8,284 bases of DNA from Limnohabitans sp. (GTDB lineage Bacteria; Pseudomonadota; Gammaproteobacteria; Burkholderiales; Burkholderiaceae_C): the NCBI GenBank assembly GCA_015657605.1, contig JACDQO010000336.1, positions 1 through 8,284 of the forward strand. The letters are read 5' to 3'. The position numbers were made by a program, and so were the translations under genes. This document shows, piece by piece, positions 5,608 to 8,284 of the stretch. The first letter of the stretch is position 1. Each line of letters begins with the position of its first letter. Below the pieces are notes generated by a model. That model was not told the DNA's origin. It saw nothing but the letters and a program-made list of their open reading frames with translations, and searched no databases.

Positions 5608-6453
5608 ATGCCCAACAACATGCTCCCTGCACCCAGCCCCGCTGACTACGCTGGCCACACGCCCATGATGGCCCAGTACCTGGGCATCAAGGCGGAGTTT
5701 CCAGACACGCTGGTGTTCTACCGCATGGGCGACTTTTACGAGCTGTTCTTTGCCGACGCCGAAAAAGCCGCTGGCCTGCTCGACATCACCTTGACGCGCC
5801 GGGGTCAATCGGCAGGGCAGCCGGTGCTCATGGCAGGCGTGCCCTTTCATTCGGTCGAGACGTATTTGGCCCGGCTCATCAAGCTGGGTGAATCGGTGGC
5901 CATTTGCGAGCAAGTGGGCGATGTGGCCACATCCAAAGGCCCGGTCGAGCGCAAAGTGGTGCGCGTGGTCACCCCCGGCACCCTGACCGACACCGAACTG
6001 TTGTCCGACAAAAGCGAAGCGATTTTGCTGGCCGTGCACCAAGCGGGCAAAAACCGCTGCGGCCTGGCATGGCTGAGCGTCACCCAGGGCGTGGTGCATT
6101 TGGCCGAATGCGGCCAAGACGAACTGGCCGACTGGGTGGACCGCATCAGCCCCAGCGAACTGCTGGCCAGCGCGGGCATGACGCCAACCTTTGAGCAAAA
6201 ACTGCGCGGCCTCAAACCGCAGGCCGGGGCAGCTGGTCATTCGCCTTGCGGCCCGATTTTCAGTTTGACGCAGGCTTGGGCCAACGCAAGCTGCTGGAGC
6301 AACTCCAAGCCGCGTCGCTGGCCGCCTGGAGCGCCGACACCTTGGCCGACGCGCACGCCGCCGCCGCTGCCTTGCTCACTTATGCCGAACACACCCAAGG
6401 CCGCAGCCTGCCGCATGTGCAGCGCGTGCAGGTGCAGCGCTCGGACGCGTTGA
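5608..6453 (+). CDS. mutS: DNA mismatch repair protein MutS, N-terminal part (mismatch-binding and connector domains), frameshifted
   Basis: MutS recognises base mismatches and small loops as a dimer and, with ATP, recruits MutL. The N-terminal domain holds the mismatch-reading Phe-X-Glu motif in [12 protein letters not shown] (Phe43 and Glu45 from ATG 5608). It is followed by [25 protein letters not shown], and [17 protein letters not shown] at the end of domain I; the connector domain follows. The HTPMMAQYL segment near residue 17 aligns with the E. coli N-terminus, supporting ATG 5608; TTG 5605 and ATG 5620 are alternatives, with no convincing Shine-Dalgarno. The frame is authentic to the G run at 6226-6229; from there to the stop at 6451-6453 it is out of frame. 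The true continuation is the frame read from 6246. The gene is divergent from the CNNM/CorC-type gene. Confidence 0.93.
   Translation: MPNNMLPAPSPADYAGHTPMMAQYLGIKAEFPDTLVFYRMGDFYELFFADAEKAAGLLDITLTRRGQSAGQPVLMAGVPFHSVETYLARLIKLGESVAICEQVGDVATSKGPVERKVVRVVTPGTLTDTELLSDKSEAILLAVHQAGKNRCGLAWLSVTQGVVHLAECGQDELADWVDRISPSELLASAGMTPTFEQKLRGLKPQAGAAGHSPCGPIFSLTQAWANASCWSNSKPRRWPPGAPTPWPTRTPPPLPCSLMPNTPKAAACRMCSACRCSARTR
6226..6229 (+). other. mutS: Frameshift point in mutS (one base missing, probably G in a G run)
   Basis: Codons to LKPQAG end in the GGGG run at 6226-6229. If this run had five Gs, the frame would read [15 protein letters not shown] and join the downstream MutS frame with no stop, giving an 886-residue protein (E. 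coli 853). The restored stretch resembles the normal connector-to-core junction (RPxFQFD), so this site is well placed. Confidence 0.85.
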
Positions 6454-8267
6454 TTGACCTGCCCGCCAGCACCCGCCGCAACCTGGAGCTGACGCAAACC
6501 CTGCGCGGCGAAAGCGCTTCGGATTCGCCCACGCTGTTTGCCCTGCTCGACACCTGCATGACCGGCATGGGCAGCCGCTTGCTCAAAAGCTGGCTGCTCA
6601 GCCCGCCGCGTGACCGCCAAGTCGCCATGGACCGCTTGCAAGCCCAAGCCGTTTTGCGCGGCGACAGCGGCGCAGGTGCATGGGGAGGCCTGCGCGAACA
6701 ACTCAAAGGCGCGAGCGATGTGGAGCGCATCACCGCCCGCACCGCGCTGCGCCAGGTGCGTCCGCGCGAACTGGTGGCCCTGCGCCATGCGCTGGCGCGT
6801 GCGGGGGCGCTGTCGGTGCAAGTGCAGGCCCTTCAGCCTGAGCCGGGCAGCTTGTTGGCCGGCATGGCCCGCTGGCTCACACCGCCCACCCATTGCGCAG
6901 AACTTCTGCACATGGCCTTGCTCGAAGAGCCCGCTGCCCTGGTACGCGACGGCGGCGTGATCGCCGATGGCCTGGACGCCGAGCTGGACGAGTTGCGCGG
7001 CATCCAGACCAACTGCGACGCGTTTTTGCTGGATTTGGAGACCCGCGAAAAAGAGCGCACCGGCATTGCCAACCTGCGCGTGCAGTTCAACAAAGTGCAC
7101 GGCTTTTACATCGAGGTCACCCAAGGCCAACTGGACAAAGTGCCCGACGACTACCGCCGCAGACAAACCCTCAAAAACGCCGAGCGCTTCATCACGCCCG
7201 AGCTCAAGACTTTTGAGGACAAAGCCCTGTCGGCGCAAGAGCGCGCCTTGGCCCGCGAGAAGTGGCTCTACGAAGGCCTGCTCGACCAGCTGCAGCCCTT
7301 TGTGCCCGCGCTCACCGAATTGGCGCAGGCCATGGCCAGCCTGGACGTGTTGTGCGCCCTGACCGAACGCTCTTTGACGCTCAACTGGTGCGCCCCCGAG
7401 TTCACCAAAGAGCCTTGCATCGAAATTCGCCAAGGCCGCCACCCCGTGGTCGAGGCGCGGCTGGCCCAAATGTCGGGCGCCAGCTTCATCGCCAACGACA
7501 CGGTGCTGGGCAGCAAGCAGCGGCTGCAGATCATCACCGGCCCCAACATGGGCGGCAAATCGACCTACATGCGCCAGGTGGCACTCATCGTGCTGCTGGC
7601 CAGCATCGGCAGCCATGTGCCCGCCAGCCGTTGCCGCCTGGGGCCCATCGACGCGATCCACACCCGCATCGGTGCGGCCGACGACCTGGCCAACGCCCAA
7701 TCCACATTCATGCTGGAGATGACCGAGGCCGCGCAAATCTTGCACAGCGCCACGCCCCACAGCCTGGTGCTGATGGACGAAATCGGGCGCGGCACCTCCA
7801 CCTTTGACGGCCTGGCTCTCGCCAGCGGCATCGCCACGCACCTGCACAACAAAACGCAAGCCTTTGCGCTGTTTGCCACCCACTACTTCGAGCTCACCGA
7901 GTTCCCGGCCACACACACCGCCGCCGTCAACATGCATGTGAGCGCCGCCGAATCGGGCGCATCCATCGTCTTCTTGCACGAGCTGCAACCCGGCCCGGCC
8001 AGCAAAAGTTATGGCGTGCAGGTGGCGCGCTTGGCCGGAATGCCTGGGGCCGTGCTCAACCATGCCCGCCACGCGCTCAGCGCCCTAGAGGCCGGAGCCA
8101 GCGAAAGTCGCCAGCAGGTGGACCTGTTCGCCGCCCCGCCCGAATCCGAAGCCACAGGCCCCAGCCCCATCGAAGTGGCGCTGGCCCAAATCAACCCCGA
8201 CGCCTTGAGCCCCCGCGAAGCGCTGGACGCCCTGTATGCCTTGCAGCGCCTGCTGCCCAAACATTAA
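6246..8267 (+). CDS. mutS: DNA mismatch repair protein MutS, C-terminal part (core, clamp, ATPase, clamp-binding tail)
   Basis: This second part of mutS can be read from a TTG at 6246, but that codon is internal to the repaired gene. It begins [19 protein letters not shown], then the lever/core with [15 protein letters not shown] and [18 protein letters not shown], and the clamp including [14 protein letters not shown] and [14 protein letters not shown]. The ABC-type ATPase has Walker [10 protein letters not shown] (7539-7565), the [10 protein letters not shown] signature region (about 7692-7721) and Walker [17 protein letters not shown] (Asp 7776, Glu 7779), followed by [17 protein letters not shown] peptide (8112-8129) fits the sliding-clamp-binding consensus, and the terminal helices [17 protein letters not shown] match the E. 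coli tetramerisation segment. All ATPase residues are intact, so once the frame is repaired the protein should be functional. The stop is TAA at 8265-8267. Confidence 0.95.
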   Translation: MRPDFQFDAGLGQRKLLEQLQAASLAAWSADTLADAHAAAAALLTYAEHTQGRSLPHVQRVQVQRSDALIDLPASTRRNLELTQTLRGESASDSPTLFALLDTCMTGMGSRLLKSWLLSPPRDRQVAMDRLQAQAVLRGDSGAGAWGGLREQLKGASDVERITARTALRQVRPRELVALRHALARAGALSVQVQALQPEPGSLLAGMARWLTPPTHCAELLHMALLEEPAALVRDGGVIADGLDAELDELRGIQTNCDAFLLDLETREKERTGIANLRVQFNKVHGFYIEVTQGQLDKVPDDYRRRQTLKNAERFITPELKTFEDKALSAQERALAREKWLYEGLLDQLQPFVPALTELAQAMASLDVLCALTERSLTLNWCAPEFTKEPCIEIRQGRHPVVEARLAQMSGASFIANDTVLGSKQRLQIITGPNMGGKSTYMRQVALIVLLASIGSHVPASRCRLGPIDAIHTRIGAADDLANAQSTFMLEMTEAAQILHSATPHSLVLMDEIGRGTSTFDGLALASGIATHLHNKTQAFALFATHYFELTEFPATHTAAVNMHVSAAESGASIVFLHELQPGPASKSYGVQVARLAGMPGAVLNHARHALSALEAGASESRQQVDLFAAPPESEATGPSPIEVALAQINPDALSPREALDALYALQRLLPKH

Positions 8268-8278
8268 AGAGCCCATTC

Positions 8279-8284
8279 ATGACC
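8279..8284 (+). CDS. Possible start of the next gene downstream of mutS (two codons visible)
   Basis: An ATG at 8279 follows the mutS stop by 11 bp, with a purine-rich AAAGAG at 8267-8272 at plausible ribosome-binding spacing. Only Met-Thr is visible, so the product cannot be named. The close spacing suggests cotranscription with mutS if it is real. Confidence 0.35.

Noticed and set aside
6226..6246. Programmed frameshift or phase-variable tract in mutS
   Set aside because: A four-base G run is too short for typical phase variation, and no slippery heptamer with a downstream pseudoknot is evident; error or simple mutation is a better reading.
6237..8072. Very long open frame (611 codons) antisense to mutS
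   Set aside because: It exactly opposes a conserved MutS frame, and its Gly/Ala/Gln/His-rich product resembles no family. Codon bias at high GC removes stops on the opposite strand.
1..8284. Mobile elements, CRISPR, tRNA, rRNA, toxin-antitoxin or defence genes
   Set aside because: No direct-repeat array, transposase motif, tRNA cloverleaf or atypical-composition island was seen; coding sequence of known core genes fills the window.

Overview
This is a chromosomal housekeeping segment, most likely from a betaproteobacterium of the order Burkholderiales, probably Comamonadaceae (Limnohabitans/Rhodoferax/Acidovorax-like). The call rests on high-GC codon use, on SuhB, DnaG and MutS sequences that read like that family, and on the gene order. 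This is recognition by eye, not a database result. No mobile element, CRISPR array, rRNA, tRNA, prophage or toxin-antitoxin cassette is visible, and every gene belongs to a known family. I see no previously undescribed system.

Layout. 1-1407 (+): the 3' two thirds of dnaG (primase), interrupted by a one-base frameshift near 631-650. 1411-2933 (-): a two-gene unit, trmJ (tRNA ribose methyltransferase) then cysE (serine acetyltransferase); cysE converges on dnaG with 3 bp between the stop codons. 2934-3083: the divergent trmJ/suhB control region. 3084-4046 (+): suhB, an inositol monophosphatase-family protein. 4085-4120: a terminator-like hairpin that can serve both converging genes. 4136-5466 (-): a CNNM/CorC-type membrane protein with CBS domains, frameshifted near 4640. 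5467-5607: a second divergent control region with two small hairpins. 5608-8267 (+): a near-complete mutS (mismatch repair), frameshifted at a G run at 6226-6229. An ATG at 8279 may begin the next gene. No gene-free stretch exceeds 300 bp.

The genes do not form one pathway. dnaG acts in replication, mutS in mismatch repair, trmJ in tRNA modification, suhB in inositol-phosphate hydrolysis and, in E. coli, rRNA transcription. cysE is the entry step of cysteine synthesis, and the CNNM protein is a probable ion-transport or membrane-integrity protein. The suhB/trmJ/cysE arrangement is an old proteobacterial neighbourhood that in Pseudomonas continues into iscR-iscS; here it runs into dnaG instead.

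The most notable property is three independent one-base frameshifts in 8.3 kb, each joining two parts of an otherwise well-conserved protein. One gene is normally essential (dnaG), and each break lies at or beside a short homopolymer. Sequencing or assembly error is the simplest reading, but a true mutS frameshift would mean a mutator strain, so the raw reads matter.
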